DNA of 64,000 nt. Origin: Dallia pectoralis. Taxonomy: Eukaryota > Chordata > Actinopteri > Esociformes > Umbridae. This document shows positions 44,076 to 56,430 of the stretch, in pieces; position 1 is the stretch's first letter; each line of letters opens with the position of its first letter. The stretch covers positions 5,302,900-5,366,899 of the forward strand of contig CM055728.1 of assembly GCA_029465975.1 (NCBI GenBank). The letters run 5' to 3'. The translations under genes and the position numbers were made by a program. The notes beneath the pieces are model-generated. The model made no database searches. It saw only the letters and a list, made by a program, of their open reading frames with translations, and was not told the DNA's origin.

Positions 44076-45528
44076 TAGTGTTTGTGTATGTATATTTTGC
44101 ATATTTTGAAGTAGGGCATGTAAAAAAAAAATAACAGAAAGAGATGTCAGTGCACACTCAAACACTTCTGTAAAAACCCTAAACTAAAGCTGCCGCCTGA
44201 GGCTATCAAAATAATGACATTTCCAAGAGTGTACTTAATCGTTAGCCTGTAATAACCCAACCATGGTAATACAACCAATCATCACAAAGTTTGAGGATTA
44301 TTGTAACAAATGGGGAGGTTGGACACCACAGGGCGAACAAATGACATTCTTTAACAAAAGTAACTATAACAAAAGAAACACAAAAAAAGCTACCGGACAG
44401 AAGCAATCGAAACATGAGGTATACGCCGAACAAAAACTGATAAGACCTACTGGGAAATAAGGAACTTAAAAAAGGAGAGTGATTAGGGAAACATGTGAGG
44501 GCAATTAACAACTAAACAAGTGTCCGTGATCCAAACGAGAGAGAGAGCTGGGTCTCACAGGCATTAACAATCCTGCCGTGCCAAGACATGACAATTATAA
44601 ACAAAAAGCAAAGGAACAGAGCTCAAAAGGACTCCGCTTGGAATAAATGGTCATTTTTCAAGAGAGATAAAGTAGCATCCGGAAAACAGGCAAACATCAC
44701 ACAGTCGATAAATTATACATACATGGATTTTCCACAAAAACAACACAACAGCCTGACTCAACTAATAACACGAATGACTCTAAACATCAAATGACAACAA
44801 CTATGAGCAATATAGGCAGAGGATATCTGGAAATCCATGAGCTTTAATGTGTTGTTAGTCTTAAATAAATTAAACCAATGTAAAGTGATGTCACAGTAAG
44901 GTGAGGTACTCAGGTCTTCACCCTAGTATTTCCGGATTTCAGTTTTATCATTAACTCCTCCCCGGACTCATTTCATTCATTGTCTTGTCTAACCATTCAC
45001 ACCAGATTCCTAGGTGTAATTAGTATGTCACCAGATTCCTAGGTGTAATTAGTCTCCCCTCTGCTCCCCTGTTTTGGGCTTCATTGTTGAATGTTACATC
45101 TGTCGTGTTAGGTGTGTTTTTATTTTTTTTATTTTGTGTTAGGTGAGTGTTTGGTTAATCCGGTTGTTAAGTCTGACGTCACACGTGACGTTTAGCCTTT
45201 TCCGGGTCCAAGCGCTCCGCTCGTCCAGATCTTACCATACATTTTCTCAGTTGTATGTGCGGTAAAACTTGCAAATAAATAAAAATGTGACATTTCACAC
45301 AAGCCAGGTAATTTATTTCTTATACCTATTTATTATTTATTGTTAACCACATCTATAATATCACAAATATTAAATATTTATTATTATAGTTTGTAGGCCC
45401 TTCATGCTACACACATAACTTTTAAAGGTAACACTTTATTTTACAGTTTCCGTTACATTTGTTGCATATACTTATCATAGTAATAACAGTAAATGATGCA
45501 TAATTACATGCAACGAACCCTCAACCAA
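44076..45528. other. Intron sequence, unclassified
   Basis: A 28-bp tandem duplication with CCAGATTCCTAGGTGTAATT is at 44998-45054. 44900-45250 may be part of an old LTR (CTCCCCGGACTCATTTC, then TTGAATGTTAC) but proof is lacking. Confidence 0.35.
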
Positions 45529-45942
45529 TGTCACGGACGGAGCGGCGTAGTGCGGTGAAAGCCATGTGCAGAGCCAATAGATCCGTTTAACCAGGTTTAT
45601 TCAAGACAACCTGAACATAAAACAAACCGAGTACGGCGAAAACACACTAAACTGTGAACTTAAATCAAAGATGCGCACATAGCGACTTACACACAAACGT
45701 TTAAGAACAACAGCTATATACATACACACACTCACCTCTAATACAACTGTGACGTATAGTAACACACAATGCTAAGCAAGGAGTGACTTGCTAGCGACCC
45801 CTTTATATCCCGACATAAAGTGACAGATTACTAACAGCTGTGACCACGTGAAAGAGGAAGTAATCACAGCTAGTGAGAACAAAAACACGGAAGTGGATCA
45901 CCGAAATGGAAGTGTAGCAACGCCACCACACCAATCGTGACA
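45529..45942 (-). mobile_element. Solo LTR with perfect 5-bp target duplication
   Basis: 414 bp, TG...CA, flanked by ACCAA at 45524-45528 and 45943-45947. On the minus strand a TATAAAGG box (about 45800) is present. Same structural class as the chromovirus LTRs but a different family. Confidence 0.85.
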
Positions 45943-47186
45943 ACCAAACCCAAATCCTACCCGAACCCTATAGTAAGTCCATGTAGTTCATTAATATTAC
46001 TCAGTACTTCAATATATAATTACACTGTTACAATGACACCTTAAAATAAATACATATAATTAAAATAAAACTATAAATACAGTCATCTATATACAGACAT
46101 GAATTACACCCAGAAATTCATGTATATACAACACAGTTACCTCAACCAATTTCACGGAGAATGGCTGTTTGTAAATTTGTAAGACACACACACACTTTAA
46201 GTACGGTATCTTGTTTATATTTTGTTCGAACTGGTATGGAATGTGGTCCAAAATGTGGAACAATTTCAGTCGTTGAATTGAACGCTTCACGTATCCTAGC
46301 TTTTGAAATGAATCTGTTATTGTTCACTTCCTCCTGCGTAAATTGTCCATTAACGAGGAAAGACGGGATATTCAGGGAAAATGTCCCGAATTGTGAAGCC
46401 CTTGTCTGCCATAACCATATAGCCATATTTTTAACTCCGATCTATTTTAAACAACTCGGGACACAGCACTGCGGCATGTTAAAACTCGGGCGAAAGCGGT
46501 AGGTAGGTAGAGAGGACCCGGACTTTGGACCCGGAAACAGTATTATCGGAGAGTGGTTACGTCACGACTTAACAACCGAATAGAGCTGTTCCATACAATG
46601 TTCAAGAGTCAAAGTTAATCTGCTGCAGGAGTGAAAGTTTATCGGTTGAAATGTATACAGTAAACACCAGTTTTTTTTAAAACATTGCTGTAGATACTGT
46701 AGTACAGTTTTGTACAGCATTCAAAAACCAAAAGAGAAAGTTTAAGAGGAAATAAATTGTGGGTGTGGACATATCTCCTAGTAGGGTGTATGCCCCTATG
46801 TGTATTTCCATAGCCAGAAGTGGCACAAGGGCAATACACTTTTCAGCACCACATAGAGAGAAATTCCTCAATAGGATTTTGAAAGGTGAATATGTGGGGA
46901 GGTACACAACTGTGAATCAGGGATGTGTGGCAAACTAGTTTTGGACGGGAACAGCCTGGTGAAAACACATTGTTACCACAAAGTTGGGCTGCTCTGGATA
47001 CGATATATGATAATAATGAGTTTTGCTTCCAGAAAAATAGTCAATCTTTTGGCAGTTCACATTTCCACCACGCTATGGTCAATTGCTCTCATTGGTATAG
47101 TTGGGGAAAAACAGCATTTGTGTTTCTTTTCAATCTTAGGAATGTGTAGGAGGCCAGGAAGGACGGGGCACAAGGAAAATTATTTT
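45943..47186. other. Intron sequence without recognised features
   Basis: AT-rich; no exon, terminal repeat or protein fragment was recognised. Confidence 0.4.
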
Positions 47187-47815
47187 ATATATAGTATCTC
47201 ACAAAAGTGAGTACACCCTTCACCTTTTTGTAAATAATTGATTATATCTTTTTATGTGACAACAGTGAAGAAATTACACTTTGCTACAATGTAAAGTAGT
47301 GAGTGTACAGCTTGTATAACAGTGTACATTTACTGTCCCTGTCACGAGTGGTGAGGTTTTTGTTTCCACACGGGACTGTTAGGGGGGTGCACGGCGGCAG
47401 TGTTACATTGGGTTTGTTTACTTTCTGTACACGGCTGTTGGTTGTTAATGTCATTAGTTGGGCTATAACGGGTTGCTAGCAAGTTATCAGCATTGTTTCA
47501 AGTCACGTTTGAATTAGAGGTGAGTGGGTATCTATATATATTGCTGGTGTTTAAATGTATTTGTATAAGACGCGATATGCGCTCTTTCATTTCAGTTAGC
47601 CAGTTAGCGTTTTCGCCATTTAGGCCTACTGTTTGTTTTACTTTTGTGTTGGAAATAAACCTGTCTTAAACGGATTATCTGGCTCTGCACATTGTTTTTT
47701 ACACCACACCTTCCGCGAGACGTGACAGTCTCGTCAAAATAACTCAACACACAGCCATTAATGTCTGAACCGCTGGCAAAAAAAAACGGCGTACTCACTT
47801 TTGTGTGATACTGTA
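47187..47815 (+). mobile_element. Short Tc1-type inverted-repeat element with a nested LTR
   Basis: The left end GTATCTCACAAAAGTGAGTA (about 47190) is mirrored at the right end by TACTCACTTTTGTGTGATAC (about 47792). The body is a known fish Tc1 terminal segment (AGTAGTGAGTGTACAGCTTG; AACTCAACACACAGCCATTA) with its middle replaced by a solo LTR. Confidence 0.75.
47340..47727 (+). mobile_element. Solo LTR nested in the Tc1-type element
   Basis: 388 bp from TGTCACGAGTGG to GACGTGACA. Flanks GTCCC and GTCTC look like a 5-bp duplication with one change. AATAAA-like GGAAATAAACC is near 47653 and CTGGCTCTGCACA near the end. Related to 52172-52475. Confidence 0.8.
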
Positions 47816-48930
47816 TATGTATATAAGAAACATCAGAAGACATCAGTCAAGAAGTTAAAGCTTGGTTGCAAATGGACTTTCCAAATGGAGAAGGTAATGT
47901 GGCTGTCACAAAGCCTTGACATCCTACTGAAAATGTGTTGGCAACACAAAAGAAGCATGTGTGAGCAAGGAGGTCTACAAACCTGACTCAGGTACACAGG
48001 TTCTGTCAGGAGGAATGGGACAAAATTAACCCAACTTATGGCGATTTTCCACTACACCGAACCAGCTCGACTTGACTTGGCCTGACTCGGCTCGGCTTCG
48101 CTCTGTTTTCCATTGCAGATAGTACTTGCACAATAGTACCCGGTCATCATAGCGACGCGGCAGGGAACTGCTGTGACGTAATCTTCTACGCGACACACAC
48201 ACTCGCTACCCACACACACACAAGACAATGGAGGAAATCGAGTGTATGCTGTGTTTGACCGCGGGATGTGGCTGTTTCTCACGGCGTATTCTTTCGGTTT
48301 GCCATAGTATTCGTAATGGATAATATGTACAGCTCTCACGCAATCTCTGGCCAAACTATTAATATATATATATATGGTGGAATTACTCAGGATACTACAT
48401 CTGGCACGTGCAATGATGACGCAGTGAATAATGACGATTCTCTGACCAATCAGCAGTCTGCCGTGTTTTCACATCACATTTTAGTATCGCCTCAGCTCGC
48501 TCAGAACTTCGCCTAAGGTGGTACGAAAAAAAGTACCTGGAAGCAGGTACAGGTACAACTTTTAGCCAGTGGAAAACCAAAAACGCAGAGTCGAGCTGAG
48601 GCGAGCTGGTTCTGTGTAGTGGAAAAGCGCCATTATGTGGAAAGCTTGTGGAAGGCTACCCAAAGTCAAACCATTAAAAGGCAATTCTACCAAATGCAAT
48701 TTTAGTGTATGTAAACTTGCGCGATCCACCAGGAATGTGATAAAAGAAATTAACCCAGAAATAAATGATTCTCTACGCTATTCTTCTGATATTTCACACC
48801 ACATTGGTCCACACACCACAGTGGTCGTCCTAACTAACCAAAGACTAGAGAATATGGTCTAGGATTAAATGTAAAAAATAGAGTTCAAATGTATTTAGCT
48901 ATGGTGTATGTACATGTCCGGCTGAATCTG
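47816..48930 (+). mobile_element. Sleeping-Beauty-type Tc1 3' half, split by a Harbinger-type MITE
   Basis: 47816-48038 holds the end of the transposase gene (ACATCAGTCAAGAAGTTAAA, AGGAGGTCTACAAACCTGAC, CAGGAGGAATGGGACAAAAT). The remainder resumes at 48636 (GGAAAGCTTGTGGAAGGCTA) and runs to the terminal GTATTTAGCTATGGTGTATG. It is internally mutated and lacks its 5' half. Confidence 0.75.
48039..48632. mobile_element. PIF/Harbinger-like MITE, 594 bp
   Basis: Terminal inverted repeats are TGGCGATTTTCCACTACAC and its mirror with one change (GTGTAGTGGAAAAGCGCCA). TTA is duplicated at 48036-48038 and 48633-48635. The 3-bp TTA/TWA target and this end type fit PIF/Harbinger. Subterminal repeats of GACTCGGCTCGG kind are on both sides. 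No transposase. Confidence 0.8.
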
Positions 48931-48944
48931 TAAGTGTTACCTAC

Positions 48945-48973
48945 AATGTGTGTGTGTGTGTGTGTGTGTGTGT
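48945..48973 (+). repeat. (GT)n microsatellite
   Basis: Short uninterrupted GT run. Confidence 0.9.
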
Positions 48974-51900
48974 GAGAGGGTGTGTGAGGGGGTGTACATG
49001 CATTATTCACTATTTTAGGAAGTCCATGACTTTGAAGCAGTAATTTCTGTGATGCCGATGCACATTTTGCTCTCTTCAGGGAGAGGAGCATGCTAGAAAA
49101 TAACTGACTGTTCTCCCCTGGTTGAGTAATGACTGGACAAACGCAACTACTGCAGTAACAAGTACCGCTCAAGAAATTCAAAACAAGTCATTTTGTTTGC
49201 CCCTGTGAGAGAAGTCTTTCCAAAAAAAGAAAAAGAAAGAGAATGAAAGATAAAGAAAGCTTGTCCTATGGTTGTGGATCAATTGTCCCAGAATTCGACA
49301 CAGTAAGTTCTGTCTCAGGTTCTGACCATGCTTCTATGAGTGGATTATACTGTGTAAGACCTGGACTTGCCTTGGCATATGGTTAGAATTGGTCTGTGAT
49401 TCCAGGACAACTACAGGAGGCATCTAGTTGTGCCAGAGGTGAGCGAATCTGGGCTGTGCCATCAATCACACCAGGGACAGCCATATTGTCAAACCTGCGG
49501 AGAATGGCTTGTAGAATAGACAGAATTGTGTTAAGTTCTGTGACAGTTTCCCTACTGCTGTTATGCACCACCTATAAGAAAGCAAGTCTCATACATCCCA
49601 TCTCAAAACCCTAATCTACAGAGAGACAAACCTCAAAAAGAGACTAATTAGCCAGCTATTCTTTGGGCCCTACATAGAAATATAAGCAGAAGCATTTGTG
49701 CAAAATGTGTAGTAGAGTTGGTAGAATTTCTGTTGTCCTTTTACTTTACTTTACACTTTATTTAGGAATGTAAGCATTTTATTATCCGACAAAGCCCTTT
49801 CTGAGTGAATTGAGAGAGAGTGAAGTAAATATATCTGGTGTTAAAGAACAAACCTACAGCACATGCAGTCATCAATATGGGACCTCCTCTACAGCATATC
49901 TACGTTTCTACCACACTGGCTTTTCTGTTTCAAACACTCTTTCTCTCCATCAACTTTGTCCCTGTCTTTGTCCGGCTAGCACCATTTCTTCCTCATCTCT
50001 TCCTCTGTAATTCTCCTTCTCTATACCTCCATTACGTTATCTGTTCTCCAATCATCTCTCTCCCCAATGTCCATCTACTCTCCCTCCTCTCTGTGTCTCC
50101 TGTTTCTTACTGACAACACTCGAACAAGGGGAGGTGGATACCTCGCTCCTGACACCTGGCTAGGTCTGGCACATTATTAGCCAGACACCCACACTCCCGT
50201 AATACCTTGACAGTGATCCGAGGCAGGGGGACAGCTGGTGAAATTAACAAAGGTGCTGTCTGAACCCAGGGTTTAACTGTGATGTGTTTGGGCTGAATCA
50301 GGAGAAGAGATACGGGAAGAGAAGAAGCGATGCATGGAGAGAACTGCTTGTCACAAGTAAATTATAATTGCAGATACAGTACCTTGAAATCCTTAGACCA
50401 CAGGCAACAGCAGCATGTAGGAATTATGTTGCTTTGAAGTGCATTTATCATTTGAAACAAATATAATGGCTCTGTGTCTTTCAACTTTGATAACAAAAAA
50501 TGTACAATGTTTTCTTCTTCCAGTTATTTTTAACTATGCTGACAAGCTTCATAGCAGTTTTCAGCAAAAATGATAGAATAAAGAGAGCAAGCGAGCGAGT
50601 AAGAATTGGTTGATGGCAGCTGCCTGTTAGACAGTGATAATCTCCCCGCTCACCCTGATAAAGGTAATACTAATTAAAAAGTAACAATGGTAAGCTATGA
50701 TGATTTGTGGGCCAAGGCGCGCACACACACACACATGCTCCCGTTCCGAGCCATGTTTACTTTCAAGCCTGATTGCCCTTCTTATCTGGAATAGCGGAGC
50801 TAAAATAAAAAAAATGCTCAAGCTGTTTAACAACCACAACTCCTTCAAACAAGCAACGTGTTTCTTTTAAAAACACGCCTTGAAAATAAACCATCTTGAC
50901 TTAAGCAGAAAGGATTACACAGGGAAAAAAGACGGGCCGCTAAACATGCAATTACTTCAAAACAAATCACACACTTAAAATTCAATCAAACACACTTATT
51001 TCAATCAGACATTTCTTCGCACACACACACACACACAAGTTGAGTGATATACAAATTTACAGAGGACGCTTTCGACACAGACATAGGTTTGGTGCATATG
51101 AAAGATGTTCTAAACAGTACAAATCTTTTCTTGAGATTTTTTGCACACGCACACCCTAGAGAACAATCTCTGTTTTATTTTCCCACACACACTGACAGAC
51201 ATAGAGACACAAACACACACACACATTCTGACACACAAATTCCGACATGCAACGCTGACAGATACACAGACGGAGCACTCTGCTACTCGGCAGGTGGCAA
51301 AGAGCGATAAAGACAAGGAATCCTTCTAGAAAAGGGGATGGGGGATAAAGAAAAAACAAAGAGGGACTGAGAAGAGCTCCCCCACGCCAATTGAATCGCT
51401 GGAGTGGCGCAGCAACCTCATGGAGGAATGTGAGGGGCGGAGAGGCTGAGAAATATTTAAACAAGGGGACGACAGAAGAGGTAAGGTTCCTTCAAAACAA
51501 TCGCGTCCTCCTTTTCTGTCCTGGACACCTGTGGCATAAACATGTGCAGTGTTCTGACATCACACAACACAATGCCTGGTGAACAGCAGAATTCAATGTG
51601 ATGAGGGAGTCAGACAGTTGGCCATAGTCCCTCCTCTTTAGTCTCTTTTCACCTTTTTTTTGCCCACACATCATGAGCAGCACGACCAGCTTTCTTGCAC
51701 TTGAGGCAGTAACCAAACACGCACACACAAAAGAAACTGCAGAAGAACTACAATTAAGAGACTAACAGCAGTCACGCCCAATCCATTAGGTGATATAGCC
51801 AGTCATGGCTTCAGGGGGCTAATGCACTAAGACCCCCATAGCTGGGGGGAATAACATATGCGATAGTTCAAGTTAACCTATTAATGAGAGGAGTCTACAT

Positions 51901-52171
51901 TTCCTAGAAACTCCACAAAGGCTCGAACCAGATAGGCAGAGTAGGGAATCATGAGATAAAGAATAATACAGCATATACAGAAAATAAATACAATGACCGA
52001 ATACAAATAAGAAATAATACTACTTTATAAGAACGCTAGGATTTATATTAGATCACAACAGATGACAATATCTAAAACAACTTGGGTCTTTTTCAGAACA
52101 TACATACCAGGCAGAATATACCCATCTAAATAAACAAATACAACCAGTCAAAATGAAATGTCAATGGACGA
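48974..52171. other. Long intron stretch, mostly unclassified
   Basis: Short CA-rich patches occur at 50720-50740, 51018-51037 and 51180-51240. On the minus strand 49383-49571 is open after an acceptor-like TTTCTTATAG and encodes NTILSILQAILRRFDN before a stop; it might be the end of an unidentified transposon gene. Nothing else was recognised. Confidence 0.35.
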
Positions 52172-52475
52172 TGTCACGAGTGGCAAACACTGGGTTCCCA
52201 CTAGGGTTGGTTAAAGGGGTGCACACAGCTAGTTCATGGTTAGTTTATTGTTTTACACCAGATTTGAGTTAGGCTAATCAACGGGCTATTTAGGTTGCTA
52301 GTTGGGGTTTGCAATTTGCTTGGTATTATTTTAAGTCCAGTCGGTTTGGTGAGTGTGTGTCGTTTATAGACCTGGTGTTGGATGTTTGTTCATAAGGCGC
52401 TCTATAGCGCAATTTTATTTAATCCCAGTGTTTTTCCGTTCAGTGTTTTTTTTAATTATTAACCTCTTCTTGACA
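52172..52475 (+). mobile_element. Solo LTR, partial
   Basis: Begins TGTCACGAGTGG like 47340-47727 and shares GGGGTGCACAC and GGCGCTCTATAGCGCAATTT-type phrases; ends TTCTTGACA. The 3' part seems deleted and no target duplication was found. Confidence 0.55.
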
Positions 52476-52589
52476 GTGTCCCTGGGCTACAACGGGTCCG
52501 CGGCCCCCCAAAGAACTCAGCACGGGATCACCCATCAAGCTCCCAAATAAAATATGGTGGGGGAGCTAAAGGGTTGTTCTATGGGGGCC
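52476..52589. other. Unclassified, GC-rich
   Basis: Short stretch between LTR and LINE; no motif recognised. Confidence 0.3.
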
Positions 52590-53290
52590 GCGGAGGAAGA
52601 CCTACGCGCTGGACCCAGACAGCATCCTGTTTGTGGACTTCAGCTCTGCATTAAACAACATTATCCCAGCCTTGCTTCAGGACAAGCTCTCCATCATAGG
52701 GGTGACCAAGTCCACTTGTAAATGAAACACTGACTAACTTTTCAACAGGAGAAGCCCAGCAGACTTACAACCCATTGTCTTAGTTAACACAGTCCTTTAG
52801 CTTCCTGGGTAACACCATCGCCAAGGACCTCAAGTGGGAACTGAACATCACTTCTCGCACTAAGAAAGCACAACAAAGGCTGTACTGCCTGCGGCAGATT
52901 AAAAAGTAAAAACTGACAATGATCATGATGATGAATGCATATACAGCCATAATTGAGTCCATCTTGACTTCTTCCATCACGGTCTGGTACGCTGCAGCCC
53001 CTGTCAAGGACAAGGACTCAAAGACAGCAATGCTTCATTCGCTCTGCGGAGCGGGCCGTGGGATGTAAGCTGCCATCTCTCAAAGAACTGTTCAGGTCAA
53101 TGAGGCGGACAGCGAATATTGAGATAGAATCCTCCCATGCGGGAAATTTACTATACAGAACTCTACCCTCAGGCTGACCGCTGAGGTCTATCAAGGCCAA
53201 CACCTCTTGCCGCAAGAACTGCATCTTACCCATAGCAGAAAGTCTAAGGAATATGCCTCAAGCACTAGACAGCCCATAGCCTGACACACC
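52590..53290 (+). mobile_element. L2/Rex1-like LINE fragment, reverse transcriptase C-terminal part
   Basis: Conceptual pieces are DSILFVDFSSALNNIIPALL (52618 onward), then after a deletion FLGNTIAKDLKWELNITSRT (52800 onward), KKAQQRLYCLRQIKK and AIIESILTSSITVWYAA. Their order matches the palm-to-thumb end of L2/Rex1-type LINEs. The catalytic FADD part is missing and stops occur. Confidence 0.75.
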
Positions 53291-53339
53291 CACATCTCTT
53301 TGATTACATTAATAACACTGATTAAAAAAAATTGTCATC

Positions 53340-53759
53340 TTGAACTATAACTGGACAATTTCTCCCCTCTTTGTCACCCCATGGAGCAGTGGGACTGGCT
53401 TAAGCCGAAGACGCCTCAAGAGGAGAACAGGCATCTCCGCTCTTACTTTTGATACAAACCACCAAAGGGGATATCGGGGTCGATTCCACCGGGTCTGCGT
53501 TCCTTCCATAGAGAAGTCAAGAGGGCACCCCAGAAGCATCCCCAAAAAGTTGTGCTACGACCCCTTTCAGCCACCAACCACAAGGACCAGCCCGCCTACA
53601 GCATGCTAGAGCAGGTTCCAGCCTACAGCATGCCAGAGCCAGTCCCCGTCCACATCGTGCCAGAGCAGGTTCCAGCCTACAGCTTGTCAGAGGCGGTCCC
53701 CGCCTACTCTGTAAGCGTAACAACGGAAAATAAAGATGTGCATACAAGCGGGGGAGTAC
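53340..53759 (+). pseudogene. Chromovirus C-terminal spacer with VPAYS repeats
   Basis: A frame from about 53552 encodes a tandem motif of about nine residues (QVPAYSMLE, QVPAYSMPE, PVPVHIVPE, QVPAYSLSE, AVPAYSVS), i.e. 27-bp DNA repeats. It is directly followed by a purine-rich GCGGGGGAGTAC and the LTR at 53760, so it is the 3' end of a truncated element. Confidence 0.6.
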
Positions 53760-54057
53760 TGTCACTAAGCACCGGGCATAGATTAGTCAACCAGTGGCAT
53801 ATTTAAGGTATTTTGTTAGGTTCACGGTTGTTGGTTATTGTTTTAAGTTAGAACGTATATGTTGGGTGAATGTCATAATTCCTATCTACCGCTGTTTGTA
53901 GTAAGTCGCTTTGTATGCACACATTTATTTTCCATTCAATGTGTAGTTTTTGTTCGTTATGATGTGTTTGTTTTCCATGATATTGGAATAAATACCACGA
54001 ACGTGACAAGTTGCTCTGCCTGGCTTTCCACACTCCACTACATCCAGATATGTGACA
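53760..54057 (+). mobile_element. 3' LTR of a truncated chromovirus
   Basis: 298 bp from TGTCACTAAGCACCGGGCAT to TATGTGACA. The start resembles part of the LTRs at 9759 and 18615 (AAGCACCGGGCATAG). It has GGAATAAATACC near 53985 and CTCTGCCTGGCTTTCCACAC near its end. Confidence 0.75.
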
Positions 54058-54805
54058 TCTTTTTTCATAATGTAATGCCCACATTCAAGGAACCTAGTGC
54101 CAAAACCAACCACAAAACATTCCTGACTGTGTGTGAATATTTAGCACAATAATAATATTTAAAGTAGTCTAAATCGTCCACTGGAGATTGTCTACAGGAG
54201 ATATCTTATGTGGACGGGGCAAGCAGTGGCCTTGTTAAAGTTACAGTCTTTTTGATTGTTTATGTCCACAGCTCGGTCTAAAAATAACATCTCACAGAAG
54301 TACAATGTGGATCACAAATCACCAGTGTTTGACCAATCATTTTTCAAACGCAAAATAAACTGATTGGTCAAGAGTAGAAGATCCGCCCTTCCCTTGATTG
54401 TATAATTCATTTAAATGTACGAACCTCGAAACACTTCCAAGTCGGCTCCAAGTTGTCCAAGTCGTGAACATGTAAAAAAAGGCTCACAACAAGAAGTTTG
54501 TCCCAATAGTTCATCCAAATGTTTGGTTACAGAATTGCGACTTTGTAAAATGTGATCAAACTTCATCGTACAAATATTACTTGCGAGCACAAACTGCATG
54601 TATGTATTTGCGAAGATGAGGTTGCAAGCAAGGCTCTCAATTCACGACTACAAGATTTTAGACATTATATTCCATAGACTTACTGCACAGGTATATGGTA
54701 AATTCAATTGTGTGTTTTTGCTTTGACAGAACAATCGTTTTTCACACAGATAATCGTAATTCCACAAAATGTTATCAAATCGTACTGTAACCAAAGCAAT
54801 GTAAC
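54058..54805. other. Intron sequence without recognised features
   Basis: AT-rich, nothing recognised. Confidence 0.4.
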
Positions 54806-55621
54806 TGTTACGCTCCCACCTCCGAGATGGTAACGAGAGCTCGTTGGAGGTGAAGAGACGCAACAGCCCAAGCCAATGGGCAGGAGTGGAGTGTGTCTGC
54901 ATGTGTGCCAGGACCATCAGGACAAACACAATGACGGTTTCCGTTATAATATTTTTGTAATAAGATATATATAATAACACAGACATATAACACTAACAGA
55001 GGAGAGAAAGAATATCCCTACTCTTCCCTGCTTGTCACCCTTTAAACTACGAAACTCTACTACCTTCTACATAAACCAAGGGGTCCTCGTATCAAACCTA
55101 ATGTGTTTAACAGTGGTTATCTACGGGCGAATGTAAACCTCAGGGTGTCTTACCTGACCCTTCTCCTAAGAGAAAGTAACACAAACAGACAGCGTATGGC
55201 TGCAAAGTAAACCACCACAACATGTATCTCAACATTTCTCTTATTTTGCTTCTCTCTAGTCAGCCCAACTAACTGGCCTTTATAGGTGCAGTAATCACCC
55301 GCAGGTGCGGCCACTTCAAAGGCTTGGTAGCTACACCTCTCTTCTCGTTAGCACTCACTTTACATTTGGGATGAAATGTTTTGTGGAATTCTCTGAAGGC
55401 TGGCTTCTTATACATTGTTGTGCCCTTGCCAAACTCGCAAAAATGTCTTTCCTCTGATTTAAAAGCTATGGCAATTTTGAAAAGTTTTCTGCTCTTTTCT
55501 ATTAAGCGGCTAATGTTTGGTGTCCTGACATACACCTGTTGCCAATGAGGGACAAGTTACAGCTGGTGGCTGTCTCACACTGTTTCTCACCTTTTGAGTT
55601 TTGTAATTATCTATCGTCACA
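54806..55621 (-). repeat. Possible LTR, 816 bp
   Basis: On the minus strand it runs TGTGACGATAGAT to GGAGCGTAACA, with CCTATAAAGGCCAG as promoter box (about 55275). Boundaries are inferred from TG...CA only; no target duplication and no second copy are visible. Confidence 0.35.
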
Positions 55622-55689
55622 CAATTAAAAACCTCGATCTTCCGCCAGAGGGGAGAGTTCAGAATAGTCCATTTCCAGGGTGAGGGGTC

Positions 55690-56430
55690 AGCCTAAATCT
55701 TTGCCGCTTGCCTCATCATCCTGAAGTTGTATAGGTCACATTGAGACAGCAGATTGCAGCCAATGACCGGCTGTGCAGAGCAGATGATGCGCAGCAGCCA
55801 GCCCTTGTCCTTGACAGTGGCTGCAGCGTACCAGATGATATGGAGGAGGTCAGGATGGACTCAATGATGGCAGTGTAAAAGTCAACATAGTTTTCGGCCG
55901 GTTGAAATTTTTAAGCTGCCGCAGGATGTACGTCCTCTGTTGTGCTTTAATTGTGAGAGAGGTGATTTTCAGCTCCCACTTGAAGCCCAAAGCGATGGTG
56001 TTGCCCAGCAAATGAAAAGACTCCAATGTGTTGAATGTGGAGCCACCCAGGGCGTTGGGACCAAAGGGCTGATGGGATTTAAAAAAAACAATCTCATCAC
56101 TGTCTTTTGTGCGTTGAGCTCCAAGTTGTTCAGACTGCACCAGGACACCAGATGGTCAAGCTCCATGCTGTAGGCTGTCTCATCTCAATCAGAAATAAGT
56201 CAGACGAGGGTGGTGTCATCTGCAAATCTCAGGAGCTTGACAGAGTGGTGACTGGAGGTGCAGCTGTTGATGTACAGGTAAAAGAGGAGGAGGGAAAGGA
56301 TACAGACTTGAAGCAAGCCAGTGCTGATGGTCAGTGAGTTGGACAGGAAGGCTAAGATCCACCTGAATGTGGACTTGGGCACTCCCAGTTGGGAGAGCTT
56401 TTGCTGGAGCAAAGCACGAAATAATAGAAA
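55690..56430 (-). mobile_element. L2/Rex1-like LINE fragment, reverse transcriptase
   Basis: On the minus strand, in order, SQLGVPKSTFRWILAFLSNS, HHSVKLLRFADDTTLV (the FADD catalytic motif), LVSWCSLNNLELNAQKT, LLGNTIALGFKWELKITSLT and AQQRTYILRQLKNFN. The same family and partly overlapping region as 52590-53290, here in inverted orientation. Several frame changes. Confidence 0.8.
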
